Notes: generated from the sequence alone by a model not told the origin. Numbered from the stretch's first letter, positions 52,228 through 61,096 are shown. The stretch: DNA of 64,000 bases from Micromonospora sp. NBC_01796 (GCF_035917455.1 NZ_CP109078.1:7982001-8046000), one strand, 5' to 3'. Numbers and translations are program-made.

Positions 52228-52988
52228 TGTCGTTCCCCCCGTTGGTCGTCGGCCATCAACCACTCGCCGGGCAGTGCCTGCCGTACGCGGGCTATCCCTT
52301 CGGATGAGGCCGCCCGCGCCCACAGCCACGTTGCGGCGTCGTCGCGCAAAACCACCCCGTCGCCGCCGAACCACCTCATCGGCCGTCCGTCCGGGTCCGC
52401 CCACAGCGGGTAGTCGGGCAACGGCAGCCGCCGGAACCCCCGCTCCAGGGCATCGATTGCCTGGTCGTCGAGTTCCCGGTTGTCCGCGAAGACCTCGCCG
52501 GACAGCATCCACTCCGACAGCACCATCTCCACGCACGCCATCGAGACCCGGTCCATGAACGGCCGCCAGAGTCGCTCGGCCGATCCGGACACCTCCGGGC
52601 GGAACACCGCCGGTGGATCGGGGTCGGCGAGGGCGGGCAGCGGGACGCCCCACTGCGCGCCGTGCTGGTTCTCCACCCGGAAGACCAGGACCTGGCCCGT
52701 GTCGTCCAGGTGCAGTTGCCCCGGGGCGAGCAGGTGGTCCTGCACCCGCGTCAGGTCGTCGCGCCTGCCGATCAGGGCGTACACCGCGTGCAGCGACGCC
52801 GGCAGCGGGAACCCCAGCCGGGCCTCAGCCGCCCCCAAGTCGTCCTGGTCACACCCGTCGCCGTCGACAACCGGATTCGCGTACGCCTCGGCGAACTCCC
52901 GGACGAACCGGCATGCTCCGGTGGCGTCACGAACGGCGGCGGCAATTCCCTTGTGGAGGTCGAAGCCGCTGTTCACGCCGCACACCAT
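52224..52988 (-). CDS. SMI1/KNR4-family protein
   Basis: A 254-residue protein with the SMI1/KNR4 pattern: DLGAAEARLGFPLPASLHAVYALIGRRDDL (residues 50-79 in pieces) and a C-terminal WARAASSEGIARVRQAL. Bacterial members are commonly immunity proteins or housekeeping scaffolds. No toxin gene is adjacent; it overlaps the HAD gene instead. The start at 52988 is the first ATG; an in-frame GTG 12 bases later is possible. Confidence 0.75.
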   Translation of the reverse strand: MVCGVNSGFDLHKGIAAAVRDATGACRFVREFAEAYANPVVDGDGCDQDDLGAAEARLGFPLPASLHAVYALIGRRDDLTRVQDHLLAPGQLHLDDTGQVLVFRVENQHGAQWGVPLPALADPDPPAVFRPEVSGSAERLWRPFMDRVSMACVEMVLSEWMLSGEVFADNRELDDQAIDALERGFRRLPLPDYPLWADPDGRPMRWFGGDGVVLRDDAATWLWARAASSEGIARVRQALPGEWLMADDQRGERQ

Positions 52989-53193
52989 ACCGAAGCAGGT
53001 GGGGCTGCCCGATCCGCCGTGACTCAGCCCGACGCACCTGCTCAGCCTGGCGCCGGCATCGAACGATGTGTTCGATCGACGTTAGGCGACGTAACTGATC
53101 CAAACGGGTGGGGCCGGTCCCGCAATTCCCTGGATACAGTTCCTTGACGATCTATTTCGCCGCAGATTGTCTTGAGCCTATTAGGAGCGTCTC

Positions 53194-53391
53194 ATGAGCG
53201 ACGAATCCGACAAGGTAGACGGCCAGCGAAAAGCCATCCGCGACCATATCGAGAAGTACAAGCGTTTCACTGTGCCGTACGAGAAGCAGACGGCGCGCAA
53301 GACGATCGAGCTGGCCCAGCGGGAGATCGGCAACCTGAGAAGGCGCAAGCCGAGCATCAGGGAATCGTGGGAGGACAACTGGCGCCCGTGA
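53194..53391 (+). CDS. Small charged hypothetical protein
   Basis: A 65-residue, highly charged, probably all-helical protein (GQRKAIRDHIEKYKRF, then RKTIELAQREIGNLRRRK). ATG has GGAG eight bases upstream. No family recognised. It precedes another small gene by 57 bp and may share its transcript. Confidence 0.6.
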   Translation: MSDESDKVDGQRKAIRDHIEKYKRFTVPYEKQTARKTIELAQREIGNLRRRKPSIRESWEDNWRP

Positions 53392-53448
53392 GCGGTCGGC
53401 ACGGCGCGTCCGTCGTTGTTCGGCGAATCGACAAAGGGGATGAGCAAG

Positions 53449-53859
53449 ATGGGGATTTTCAGCAAGAAGAAGAATGCTGCGACCGGCGCGGGCGAGATCG
53501 GCACCTTCACCTCGCCCCACTCCCTCGCCGACACCCTGGTGGTGGCCTACGGCGGGGTCGCGTCCCAACTGAGCGTCGCCGAACGCGAGATCCAGGCGCC
53601 GGGGCTCGCCGCCTCCATCTATCTCAGCCGCCTGGACGCGACGGGTCTCACCGTCACGGCGGGCAACAAGATCGAGACCTACTTCCAGTTCCGTGTCGAT
53701 CTACAGGCGCAGGGCGACGGCTGCAAGGGTCACGCCACCTTCGACCGGCCGATGTCGGAGATCAACAGGTGGATGGGTAACGCGATCAAACTGACGTTCG
53801 GCCTGCGGAGCGCACTGACCGAGTGCAGCGTCCAGGTCGAGAACTGGCGGACCGGCTGA
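53449..53859 (+). CDS. Hypothetical protein
   Basis: A 136-residue protein starting MGIFSKKKN at ATG 53449, with GGGGA eight bases upstream; an ATG three codons earlier is less well spaced. The mature part is beta-rich (LTVTAGNKIETYFQFRVDLQ). The Lys-rich start could contact membrane or nucleic acid. No family recognised. Confidence 0.6.
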   Translation: MGIFSKKKNAATGAGEIGTFTSPHSLADTLVVAYGGVASQLSVAEREIQAPGLAASIYLSRLDATGLTVTAGNKIETYFQFRVDLQAQGDGCKGHATFDRPMSEINRWMGNAIKLTFGLRSALTECSVQVENWRTG

Positions 53860-54086
53860 AGGCGGTGCTGGCCACCACTCGGGCCTGACCGAGATGACCC
53901 GCAGGACGCCCCGGCCCGCGGAGACCGCAACCCTGGCCGGGGCGCTCTCCTTCGTACGGAGGTCGATCACCATCTCGGGGGTGAGTGCCTTGCTCTGATC
54001 GTCTCACCATTCCCTCACTCCGGACCGACCCGGATAGTAGTTTCGATATACGAATGGTCGGGGGTGGCAGGGAGGTCGGCGTTTCC

Positions 54087-54521
54087 ATGGGTGGCGAGCG
54101 GACGAACATGGAACTCATGCAGACGTTGGACGACGCCTGGAACAACCAGGATCTCGAAACGTTCAACAACCGCCACCACGAGGACGTGGTGGTGAGATGG
54201 CCTGGCAAGCCCGAAACCCATGGGCAGCACAACCACGAGGCCGAGGCGATCCAGTTCTTCAAGGCGTTTCCGGATCAGCACCTGGACAACCGCCCGTACA
54301 AGGTCCTGTTCGCCGATGGCGACTGGACCTGCTCGATCGCGCACTGGACCGGGACCATGTCCGGGCCGATGCAGGGCCCGGACGGCAAGGAGATTTCTCC
54401 TACCGGTAAGTCCTTCGCCGTCGACTTCTGCACGGTGGCACGGTGGGTGGACGGGAAAATCGCCGAGGAGAACCTGTTCTACGATCTGACGACCTTCATG
54501 AAGCAGATCGGGCTCGCCTGA
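54087..54521 (+). CDS. SnoaL-like polyketide-cyclase/ester cyclase family protein
   Basis: A 144-residue NTF2-like protein with the SnoaL/ester-cyclase pattern: DDAWNNQDLETFNNRHHEDVVVRWPG, then AIQFFKAFPDQHLDN and ARWVDGKIAEENLFYDLTTFMKQIGL. The fold is a cone-shaped barrel binding hydrophobic ligands; most members have no known reaction. ATG 54087 chosen among three candidates because it precedes the first conserved helix and has GGGAGG upstream. Confidence 0.8.
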   Translation: MGGERTNMELMQTLDDAWNNQDLETFNNRHHEDVVVRWPGKPETHGQHNHEAEAIQFFKAFPDQHLDNRPYKVLFADGDWTCSIAHWTGTMSGPMQGPDGKEISPTGKSFAVDFCTVARWVDGKIAEENLFYDLTTFMKQIGLA

Positions 54522-54549
54522 CGACCTTCGCCCGCAGCGCGTTCCCGAG

Positions 54550-55068
54550 TCAGGACTGTCCGCGCCGATCGAAATCCTCGGCGCTCGATCCGCCCGGCAG
54601 GCGGGTCTGGAAGTCGAGCACTCCGACCCAGGTCGGGCGGACCGCGATGCGGACCATTTTTGCACCGGGATGGTCGACCGCGGCGACGTTGGCGGCCCCC
54701 TGCTCGGGCCCGGCGTAACGGAGCTGGGCGAGTGCGTACTCCGGCACTATCCCGTCGACGTCGGTGACCTCCGCCCGGCCCCGGACCAGCAGCACCTCCG
54801 GCGGGGTGGAGGCGGCGTCGATGGTGACGGCCACCGCCGGCCTGGCCCGCAGGGCGGCGACCTTGGCTCCGCCGAAGGTGGACAGCACCACCTCGGTTCC
54901 GGTCCAGTGGAACAGCATCGGGAAGACCCGGGGTGTCCCGTCGGCGGCCACGTACGCCACCCGGGCCAGCTCGGTCGAGACGAGCAGGCGCTGCGCGACC
55001 GGGCTGTCCAGCAGACGTACGTCTCCCTGGGGGAGGCTCATCACCTGGTCGGCGTGCAGGACGGTCAC
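54550..55068 (-). CDS. Pyridoxamine 5'-phosphate oxidase-family (FMN/F420) protein
   Basis: A 172-residue split-barrel flavin-binding protein. ELARVAYVAADGTPRVFPMLFHWTGTEVVLSTF is the usual first half, and VLLVRGRAEVTDVDGIVPEYA the second. Actinobacterial members use F420 or FMN and reduce or bind small molecules. GTG 55068 overlaps the stop of the SRPBCC gene (GTGA), making it the third gene of the ArsR operon. Confidence 0.82.
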   Translation of the reverse strand: MTVLHADQVMSLPQGDVRLLDSPVAQRLLVSTELARVAYVAADGTPRVFPMLFHWTGTEVVLSTFGGAKVAALRARPAVAVTIDAASTPPEVLLVRGRAEVTDVDGIVPEYALAQLRYAGPEQGAANVAAVDHPGAKMVRIAVRPTWVGVLDFQTRLPGGSSAEDFDRRGQS

Positions 55069-55568
55069 CGGTTCGGTGCCGTCGAATCGGCGCTGGTGCC
55101 GGTCAGGTGTTCGGCCATCCGCTCGAAGGAGCTGGACCACCCCTCCTCCAGCCCCGCGCTCTCCGGACCGGCGGCGATCCCGGCGAGGTGGAACGTCATC
55201 TCCGTCTTGTCGCCGAGATCGGCGAAGGTGACGGTCACCAGCGCCTCTTCGGTTTCGGCCCGCGCGTCGTCCGGAACGGGTACGGCGAGCACCAGCCGCT
55301 CGGGGGCGACCACCTCCCGGCAGGCGAAAACCACCGGGTATTCGGCGCCGTCCTCGTCGCCGATCATGCGCAGGCGCCACTGCCCACCCGGTCGGACGTC
55401 CATGTCGATCGTGGACAGGGGTGTGGTGAGCCCGCGTGGCCCGAACCACCGGGCGACGTGTTGCGGGTCGGTCCACGCCTGGAAGACCAGGGCTCGTGGT
55501 GCGTCGAAGACCCGGGTGATCGTGAACTCCCGGGTCGGTTGACCGCTGTGGCTCGTGGTCTCAGTCAT
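55065..55568 (-). CDS. SRPBCC (AHSA1-type) domain protein
   Basis: A 167-residue protein with the AHSA1 pattern EFTITRVFDAPRALVFQAWTDPQHVARWFGP and the C-terminal EEGWSSSFERMAEHL. It probably binds a hydrophobic ligand. ATG 55568 overlaps the ArsR stop by 8 bp and its own stop overlaps the PPOX start, so the three are translationally coupled. Compare the fused ArsR-SRPBCC at 1732. Confidence 0.87.
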   Translation of the reverse strand: MTETTSHSGQPTREFTITRVFDAPRALVFQAWTDPQHVARWFGPRGLTTPLSTIDMDVRPGGQWRLRMIGDEDGAEYPVVFACREVVAPERLVLAVPVPDDARAETEEALVTVTFADLGDKTEMTFHLAGIAAGPESAGLEEGWSSSFERMAEHLTGTSADSTAPNR

Positions 55569-55902
55569 CCGTACCGTCCTTCTGTATCTCTCGCAGATGG
55601 TCGGAGAGGCGGTCGAAACTGCCCTCCCAGAACTGCCGGTAGTCCGCCAACCAGTCGGTGACCTCGCGCAGGGGCTCGGGGCGCAGCCGGCACGGACGCC
55701 ACTGGGCGCTGCGGCCACGGGTGACGAGTCCGGCCTGTTCGAGCACCTTGAGGTGCTTTGAGACCGCCTGGAGGGTGAGCGGCAACGGCTCGGCCAACTC
55801 GTTGACGGTGGCCTCGCCCCTGGCCAGCCGGGCGAGGATCGCACGGCGGGTCGGATCGGCCAGGGCCGCGAAGGTGGCGCTGAGCTGCTGACTGGTGTCC
55901 AT
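55561..55902 (-). CDS. ArsR-family transcriptional repressor
   Basis: A 113-residue winged-helix protein: LSATFAALADPTRRAILARL, then VNELAEPLPLTLQAVSKHLKVLEQAGLVTR and the ending VTDWLADYRQFWEGSFDRL. No metal-binding Cys pair, so it responds to another signal, perhaps sensed through the SRPBCC partner. First gene of the operon; a repeat-containing control region lies just upstream. Confidence 0.9.
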   Translation of the reverse strand: MDTSQQLSATFAALADPTRRAILARLARGEATVNELAEPLPLTLQAVSKHLKVLEQAGLVTRGRSAQWRPCRLRPEPLREVTDWLADYRQFWEGSFDRLSDHLREIQKDGTDD

Positions 55903-55908
55903 ACCCTA

Positions 55909-55942
55909 CTCAACCAAGTAGCTAATTAACCGACGGGTTGAA
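55909..55942 (-). promoter_or_regulatory. Probable ArsR control region
   Basis: On the minus strand TCAACC-CGTC-GGTTAA is followed by GGTTAATTAG and GGTTGAGTAG, a 10-bp direct repeat with two differences. It lies immediately upstream of the ArsR start in an AT-richer stretch. Confidence 0.4.
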
Positions 55943-55997
55943 TATACAGGCCAACACCGGTACGTCAAGGAGAACGAACAGAAGGATCAGGCTCCGA

Positions 55998-56468
55998 CTA
56001 CGCCGCGTCGCGGCTGAACAGTTGGACCCAGGTGCGGTGGGTGAAGCGCCAGCCGGCCTCGGTGCGGACGAATCGGTCGTGGTCCTCGCCGATGTTCCAG
56101 GGGGTGCTGATCGGTCGGCCGTCGGCGTCGTTGAGATACACGGTCAGCACGGTCACCCCCTCGGCGGTGTCGCGGCCGTCGGCGTCGACCCCGGTGGCGA
56201 CGAAGCGCATGTTGGACGCGAGGTGTCGGATGCCCGGGAAGGGGTTGTTCCGTTCGAGTTCCTCGCCCCAGGCGCGGATCGCGTCGCGACCCTGGGCAGG
56301 CTGGCCGATGTCGAGTACGCCGTTCTCGGTGAAGAGTTCGTGCAGGGTGCTGGCCTGACCGGCGTCAACCCGCCAGCCGCTTTCGCCGACGAGGCGGGAC
56401 AGGCTCAGATGGTCGGCGTCGCTGACGAGGCCGGGCAGGTGGGATTGTTGGTCCCTCATGTCGCTCAC
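55998..56468 (-). CDS. SnoaL-like (NTF2-fold) protein
   Basis: A 156-residue SnoaL-like protein: LSRLVGESGWRVDAGQASTLHELFTENG, then GRDAIRAWGEEL and AGWRFTHRTWVQLFSRD. GTG 56468 overlaps the SDR stop by 4 bp (GTGA); an ATG at 56459 is an alternative. It is coupled to the SDR gene, so the pair may act on one substrate. Confidence 0.82.
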   Translation of the reverse strand: MSDMRDQQSHLPGLVSDADHLSLSRLVGESGWRVDAGQASTLHELFTENGVLDIGQPAQGRDAIRAWGEELERNNPFPGIRHLASNMRFVATGVDADGRDTAEGVTVLTVYLNDADGRPISTPWNIGEDHDRFVRTEAGWRFTHRTWVQLFSRDAA

Positions 56469-57229
56469 CACGTCTGTGCCGCTGCTCGGACGAGCATCTC
56501 GTTGACCGCGACGCGTCGCTCCCTGGTGACCATGTAGGCCACGGCGTCGGCTACGTCCTGTGGGCGTAGCGGCTCGATGCTTGCGATTTGCTGCATGACA
56601 GCCTCCCGTATGCCATCGCGCAGGTGCGTGGCCAGCTCGGTGTCGACCGTTCCCGGCGCCACCACACCAACCCGCACCCGCTTCGGTTGCAGTTCCTGTC
56701 GTATTGCCTCGGAGAACGCGTTCACCGCGGACTTGGTCAGGGCGTAGACCGCCTGCCCCGGCCGGGCGAAGCGACCAGCGGTGGAGCTGATGGTGACCAG
56801 ATCCGCGACCCGCCGCGGTGAGTCCTGCGCGGCGTTGACCAGGTGCGGCAGCGCTGCCCGGGTCACATGCAGCACGCCCTCGACGTTGACCGCGATCATC
56901 CGGTCCCACTCCTGCGGCGGCGCGTCCTCGATCGGGCCGACGAAGCTCGCCCCGGCGTTGTTGACAACGGTATCCAGACGACCGAGATCTGCGACAAGCT
57001 GCTCGACTGCCGCCTTTGCCTGCTCCGGGTCCGTGATGTCCGCTTCCAGTACCAGTGCGGCACCACCGTTCGCCTTGATCTCGTCCGCGAGAGCACGCAG
57101 GCGTTCACCCCGGCGTCCCAGCAGCGCGACAGCGGCGCCGCCCGCCGCCAGGGTTTGCGCCGTCGCGGCGCCGATCCCACTGCTCGCCCCGGTTACCAGG
57201 GCCACAGTGCCGTTCAACGACTCGGTCAT
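56465..57229 (-). CDS. Short-chain dehydrogenase/reductase
   Basis: A 254-residue classical SDR. TGASSGIG binds NADP, NNAG stabilises the core, and catalysis uses S and YALTK (ISSTAGRFARPGQAVYALTK). ATG 57229 follows GGAGGA. It belongs to the large group of actinobacterial SDRs placed divergently from a TetR repressor; a perfect 20-bp palindrome lies between the two. Substrate unknown. Confidence 0.9.
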   Translation of the reverse strand: MTESLNGTVALVTGASSGIGAATAQTLAAGGAAVALLGRRGERLRALADEIKANGGAALVLEADITDPEQAKAAVEQLVADLGRLDTVVNNAGASFVGPIEDAPPQEWDRMIAVNVEGVLHVTRAALPHLVNAAQDSPRRVADLVTISSTAGRFARPGQAVYALTKSAVNAFSEAIRQELQPKRVRVGVVAPGTVDTELATHLRDGIREAVMQQIASIEPLRPQDVADAVAYMVTRERRVAVNEMLVRAAAQTW

Positions 57230-57254
57230 CGTTCGTCCTCCGTTAGCATCGTAG

Positions 57255-57306
57255 AAGCGGAGCACCGTCCGCATACCCTGAAGCATAAGCGGAGCATGCT
57301 CCGCTT
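57255..57306. promoter_or_regulatory. TetR operator: 20-bp perfect palindrome plus half site
   Basis: AAGCGGAGCATGCTCCGCTT (57287-57306) is a perfect palindrome. An exact half site AAGCGGAGCA recurs at 57255-57264. They fill the 97-bp gap between the divergent SDR and TetR genes, so the TetR protein very likely controls both from here. Confidence 0.82.
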
Positions 57307-57326
57307 GCGACCGCGTGGAGGCTTGT

Positions 57327-57923
57327 GTGACCGGAACAACAGGTAGCCACCTACGTGCAGACGCGAAGATCAACCATGATCGCGTCCTGGACGCCGCCCG
57401 GCGCGCGTTCGCTCGCGACGGCGCCGACGCCTCGCTAAGGGAGATCGCCAAGGACGCGGGCGTGGGTATCGGCACGCTCTACCGGCGCTTCCCCACCCGC
57501 GAGGATCTGGTCTGGGTTGTGTACCGCAGCGAGGTCGACCGGCTGTGCGGCACCGTTACCGACCTGTTGGTCCAACATCCGCCGGCCATCGCGCTGTACA
57601 CCTGGATGCAATCCTTCCTCGATTTCCTCGCCACCAAGCGAGCCATGGCCGACGTACTCAAAGTCGCACTCGCCCGTGACGAAGACCAGCGGCTGGAGGT
57701 ACGGGAAAGAGTCACCACCGCGCTCGCAACGCTGCTCGCTGCTGGCGCCGCGCAAGGATCCATCCGGGCGGACATCGCTGCGTTCGACGTGGTGATGGCG
57801 CTCGGCGGTATATCACTGATCGCCGGCGAGGCGGACCAGCGGGCGCAGGCCACCCGTCAGTTGGACCTCCTGATGGCCGCCCTCCGCCCCGTTCCTTCCG
57901 GGCCGCCTGCTGGCCGGCGATGA
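57327..57923 (+). CDS. TetR family repressor
   Basis: A 198-residue TetR regulator: VLDAARRAFARDGADASLREIAKDAGVGIGTLYRRFPTREDL in pieces at residues 20-60, then a typical ligand domain ending QLDLLMAALRP. GTG 57327 is five bases after GGAGG. It is divergent from the SDR/SnoaL operon and shares the palindrome at 57287 with it. Confidence 0.88.
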   Translation: MTGTTGSHLRADAKINHDRVLDAARRAFARDGADASLREIAKDAGVGIGTLYRRFPTREDLVWVVYRSEVDRLCGTVTDLLVQHPPAIALYTWMQSFLDFLATKRAMADVLKVALARDEDQRLEVRERVTTALATLLAAGAAQGSIRADIAAFDVVMALGGISLIAGEADQRAQATRQLDLLMAALRPVPSGPPAGRR

Positions 57924-57950
57924 GCCGAGGTCGGATCGGGGCAGACTCCC

Positions 57951-57970
57951 GCGCTCCCGTGGCGGAGCGC
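57951..57970. terminator. Possible convergent terminator
   Basis: Seven-bp stem GCGCTCC/GGAGCGC with a six-base loop, between the convergent TetR and MFS genes. Short but well placed. Confidence 0.4.
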
Positions 57971-58016
57971 TAGCGCAGTTCCTCCTGGCGTCTCCTCAAG
58001 AGCGCCGGGAACAGCC

Positions 58017-59522
58017 CTACCGTTCGTGTCGCTCCGTAGGACCCTCGCCGGCACCCTGCGGCGCTCGCTTGGCGGAGTCACGGCGGATCGCGTCGAGCAG
58101 TGGCGGGGAGTCCCAGGCCGGTTCCCCGCTGAACCAGCGTTGCAGCGCCGGAGACGGCGGACGTACGCCACCCAGCGTGTAAAGCGCGATCGCGAGCAGC
58201 GTTCCGCCTGCGGCCAGCCCGAAGCAGACCCAGAGAGTCATCTGGACTCCTGCCGCAGGGTTCTTCCCGACGGTCGCGGCGACATACAGCAGGATCGGCG
58301 CGATCATGAACGCGGCCACCGCCCGCAGCAGCTCGACGATCGCGAACACCCGCTGGAGAGCGGCGTTGCGCAGTGAGAAGCCGGCAATGAACAGTGCCGG
58401 GGTGACCGTGGCGCCGACGCCGGCCCCGATCAGTCCCGTTCCGATCAGCGTACGGATGGTGGTGGGTGGAACAGCGAAGGCGATGAGCGCGATGCCCGCG
58501 ATGAGCGAGAGCGTCCCAGCCAACGCGAAATAATGGATTGCCCGCGTGGTGAACACCTTCGCGAACACGATCGCCGCGATCACCGCCCCACCGAACTCGG
58601 GGAGATAGAGCAGTCCCAGGTCCAGCGGCGAGTGTCGGTCCCGGAGCACGACGCCCGTCAACGCGATCGCGGGCAGGGAGGACGCCGCCGCGGACATGGC
58701 CACCACTATCCCGGCCACCGGTAGCGTGCTCGTCAGGGGACGCACGATCAACAGCGGACGCCGGGCCCGGTACTGCTGCACCAGCAGGATGATGATCAAC
58801 GCCACCCCCACAGTCAGCGGCGCCAACGCGGTGGCGTCGAGACTTCGGTGAGGCAGGAACTGTGAGGCTCCGTAGAACGCGGACACACAGCCGGCGGTGG
58901 CCAGCACGACGGCAGTCGGGGAACGCGTGGCCGTAGGGTCGGCGGGCGGCACGTCCTGGAAGGTCAGCAGCGACAGCACCAGCGCCACGACGGCGATCGC
59001 CGCGATCACCCAGAACAACGGCCGCCAGGCGTTGGCCTCGGCTTGGATGCCGGCGATCAGCGGGCCGAGCGTGACCGCCCCGAAGATCGACAGGTTGAGG
59101 ACCACCGCCGTCGGGCGGAGCTTCCCCGGTGGGAATCCCGTGACGAGCGGCGGCACGGCGGCGATCAACAAGAGACTGGTGCACAGGCCCTGAAGTACGT
59201 GCCCGACGATGAACAACGCCGGCCCGGTCGCCGCCGCCGCGAGCACCGAGCCGATCACGAGGATCGTGGTGTAGATGATCAGCATCCGGCGCTGGGGCAG
59301 ATGCTGGGCGAGCTGCACCGACAGTACTGTGCCCAGCGCGTACCCGGCGTTGGCCAGGCCCTCGGCGAGACTCGTCTGCGCCGCGCTCATGCCGATCTGC
59401 CGGGCGATGATCAACATGAGCGGATCCAACGCGGCCGAGAGCACCAGGTACGGAACCAGCGCGGCGACGACCATCGCTGCCACCGCAGGGTAATGGCCGG
59501 CCAGCGGACCTTTCCTCGTCAT
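58017..59522 (-). CDS. Major facilitator superfamily transporter
   Basis: A 501-residue transporter with about 14 hydrophobic helices. The helix 2-3 loop LSVQLAQHLPQRRMLI is the degenerate motif A; GYALGTVLS and GPLIAGIQAEANAWRPLFWV are also typical of DHA2-type drug exporters. The hydrophilic C-terminal tail of about 45 residues is unusual. It converges on TetR and might export a toxic compound; the substrate is unknown. Confidence 0.87.
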   Translation of the reverse strand: MTRKGPLAGHYPAVAAMVVAALVPYLVLSAALDPLMLIIARQIGMSAAQTSLAEGLANAGYALGTVLSVQLAQHLPQRRMLIIYTTILVIGSVLAAAATGPALFIVGHVLQGLCTSLLLIAAVPPLVTGFPPGKLRPTAVVLNLSIFGAVTLGPLIAGIQAEANAWRPLFWVIAAIAVVALVLSLLTFQDVPPADPTATRSPTAVVLATAGCVSAFYGASQFLPHRSLDATALAPLTVGVALIIILLVQQYRARRPLLIVRPLTSTLPVAGIVVAMSAAASSLPAIALTGVVLRDRHSPLDLGLLYLPEFGGAVIAAIVFAKVFTTRAIHYFALAGTLSLIAGIALIAFAVPPTTIRTLIGTGLIGAGVGATVTPALFIAGFSLRNAALQRVFAIVELLRAVAAFMIAPILLYVAATVGKNPAAGVQMTLWVCFGLAAGGTLLAIALYTLGGVRPPSPALQRWFSGEPAWDSPPLLDAIRRDSAKRAPQGAGEGPTERHER

Positions 59523-59879
59523 CCGGCAGCCTCACCATCGGTCCCGGGGGCAGAGCATCACCCAGCACGGTCGATGGAGGCCACCCGACGTTCGCTAACC
59601 CGTGCCGGCGGCACCGATCATCCCATTCAAGATACTGTGCAAAAGGGTCGCGCGAATGGAATTGCGACGAGACGTGCACAACCAGCGGCAAATCCAGCTA
59701 CCCACTGGCCTCGCCCGACGTGACGTCGCGTCGAGTAGGGGCTCAGTCGGCCTTCGAGCCGTCGCGTGCCCCGGTGACCGCGTCGGCGATGGCACGTTCG
59801 ACCTTGCGTCCGGAGGCAACCTGTTGACTTAGGTAAACCTAAGTTGCACCATGAGCGAAGGCGCTACCCAGGAGGCACC
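59523..59879. other. Intergenic region upstream of heme oxygenase
   Basis: 357 bp. On the minus strand a stop-terminated stretch (about 59745-59820) reads like the end of a protein (ASGRKVERAIADAV) but has no start, so it may be a gene remnant. The right end contains the iron-box-like promoter. Confidence 0.45.
59824..59847 (+). promoter_or_regulatory. DtxR/IdeR-like iron box over promoter
   Basis: TTAGGTAAACCTAA (59829-59842) lies in a 19-mer that agrees with the IdeR consensus TWAGGTWAGSCTWACCTWA at 14 positions; ACTTAGG-TAAA-CCTAAGT is the palindromic core. TTGACT (59824-59829) overlaps as a -35. Iron repression of heme oxygenase is known in corynebacteria. Confidence 0.6.
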
Positions 59880-60569
59880 GTGTCAGCACCGCTCTTCTCG
59901 TCGGTCATCCGTACCGCCAGTCAGGGCCCGCACGCCGAGGTCAACAACGCGGCGTTCATGACCAACCTCCTCGGTGGCCACCTCGGCGTGGACGCCTACG
60001 CCCGCTACACGGAGCAACTGCTGTTCGTGTACCGCGCCCTGGAGAGTGCCGCCGACCCGCTGGAGGACGACCCGGTCGCCGGGCCGTTTCTCCGGCCGGA
60101 ACTGACGCGGGTGCCCGAACTGGAGCGCGACCTGGCGTACCTCCTGGGCGAGGACTGGCGTGACCGGGTCGCGCCACTGCCCGCGACCCGGCAGTACGCC
60201 GCCCGCATCGTCGAGGTCGCCTCGACCTGGCCGGCCGGGTACGTGGCACACCACTACACCCGGTACATGGGCGACCTGGCGGGCGGGCAGGTGATCCGGA
60301 GCATCGCGGAGAAGAGCTGGGACCTGGACCGCAAGGGCGACGGTGTCCGCTTCTACGTCTTCGAGGGGATCGACAATCCGGCGTCCTTCAAACGCGAGTA
60401 CCGGGCGCTGCTCGACGCCCTCCCGGTGGACGAACCGGAGAAGCAGCGGGTCATCGAGGAGTGCCACGCCGCGTTCACCCTGAACGGCGCCGTCTTCGCC
60501 GAACTCGGCGCCCTCTTCCCGCTCGGCGTACGAGAGGCCGCCTCGCCGCCGGTCAGCACGGCCGTCTGA
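59880..60569 (+). CDS. Biliverdin-producing heme oxygenase
   Basis: A 229-residue heme oxygenase that cleaves heme to biliverdin, CO and iron. The proximal histidine is H18 in GPHAEVNN; the distal-helix signature is MGDLAGGQVI near 135-144, and KREYRALLDAL is further conserved. GTG 59880 is preceded by AGGAGG. An iron-box-like palindrome in the promoter suggests de-repression in iron starvation, when host or environmental heme would serve as iron source. No heme transporter is adjacent. Confidence 0.92.
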   Translation: MSAPLFSSVIRTASQGPHAEVNNAAFMTNLLGGHLGVDAYARYTEQLLFVYRALESAADPLEDDPVAGPFLRPELTRVPELERDLAYLLGEDWRDRVAPLPATRQYAARIVEVASTWPAGYVAHHYTRYMGDLAGGQVIRSIAEKSWDLDRKGDGVRFYVFEGIDNPASFKREYRALLDALPVDEPEKQRVIEECHAAFTLNGAVFAELGALFPLGVREAASPPVSTAV

Positions 60570-60575
60570 TCCGGA

Positions 60576-61088
60576 TCAGTCGGCGCGACCGCGGCCCGCT
60601 CGGGGTTTCGCCGAGCGCGGTGGCGCGGCGCGCATGTGGTCGCGGACGCGGCCGAGGATAGCGCCGAGGGCACCCAGGTCGCGCTGTTCGAGCGCGTCGA
60701 GCAGCAGCCGCCGGACGACTTCGATGTGGCCGGGCAGGACCTGCGCCACGAGCGCGCGGCCAACGTCGGTGACGGCCACGACAACACTCCGCTCGTCCTC
60801 CGCGGCGGGCGACCGGGTGACCAGTCCACGCTTCTCCAGCAACCCGGCCTGGTAGGTCAGGCCGCTGCGGCTGTAGACGAGACCGTCGGCGAGATCGGTC
60901 ATCCGCAGTCTGCCTCCGGGCGCCTCGGCGAGGCGGGCCAGGATCTGGAACTGGACGTTGCTGAGGTCGCCGTCGGCCCGCAGGTGCCCGTCGACGGCGT
61001 GCTGTAACAGGCTGCTGACCTCCATGAGGGCGAAGTAGGCGCCGAGCTGCTCGGCATCCAGGGGCGCTGTCTCATGGCTCACTCCCAC
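60576..61088 (-). CDS. MarR-family transcriptional repressor
   Basis: A 170-residue MarR protein: LSNVQFQILARLAEAPGGRLRMTDLADGLVYSRSGLTYQAGLLEKRGLVTR in pieces is the wing helix-turn-helix (residues 42-95), and ERSVVVAVTDVGRALV the wing. Divergent from an oxidoreductase with two 18-bp operators between them, the standard layout for a MarR that senses quinones or aromatic compounds. The basic tail after residue 150 is not conserved. Confidence 0.9.
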   Translation of the reverse strand: MGVSHETAPLDAEQLGAYFALMEVSSLLQHAVDGHLRADGDLSNVQFQILARLAEAPGGRLRMTDLADGLVYSRSGLTYQAGLLEKRGLVTRSPAAEDERSVVVAVTDVGRALVAQVLPGHIEVVRRLLLDALEQRDLGALGAILGRVRDHMRAAPPRSAKPRAGRGRAD

Positions 61089-61096
61089 ATTCTACT

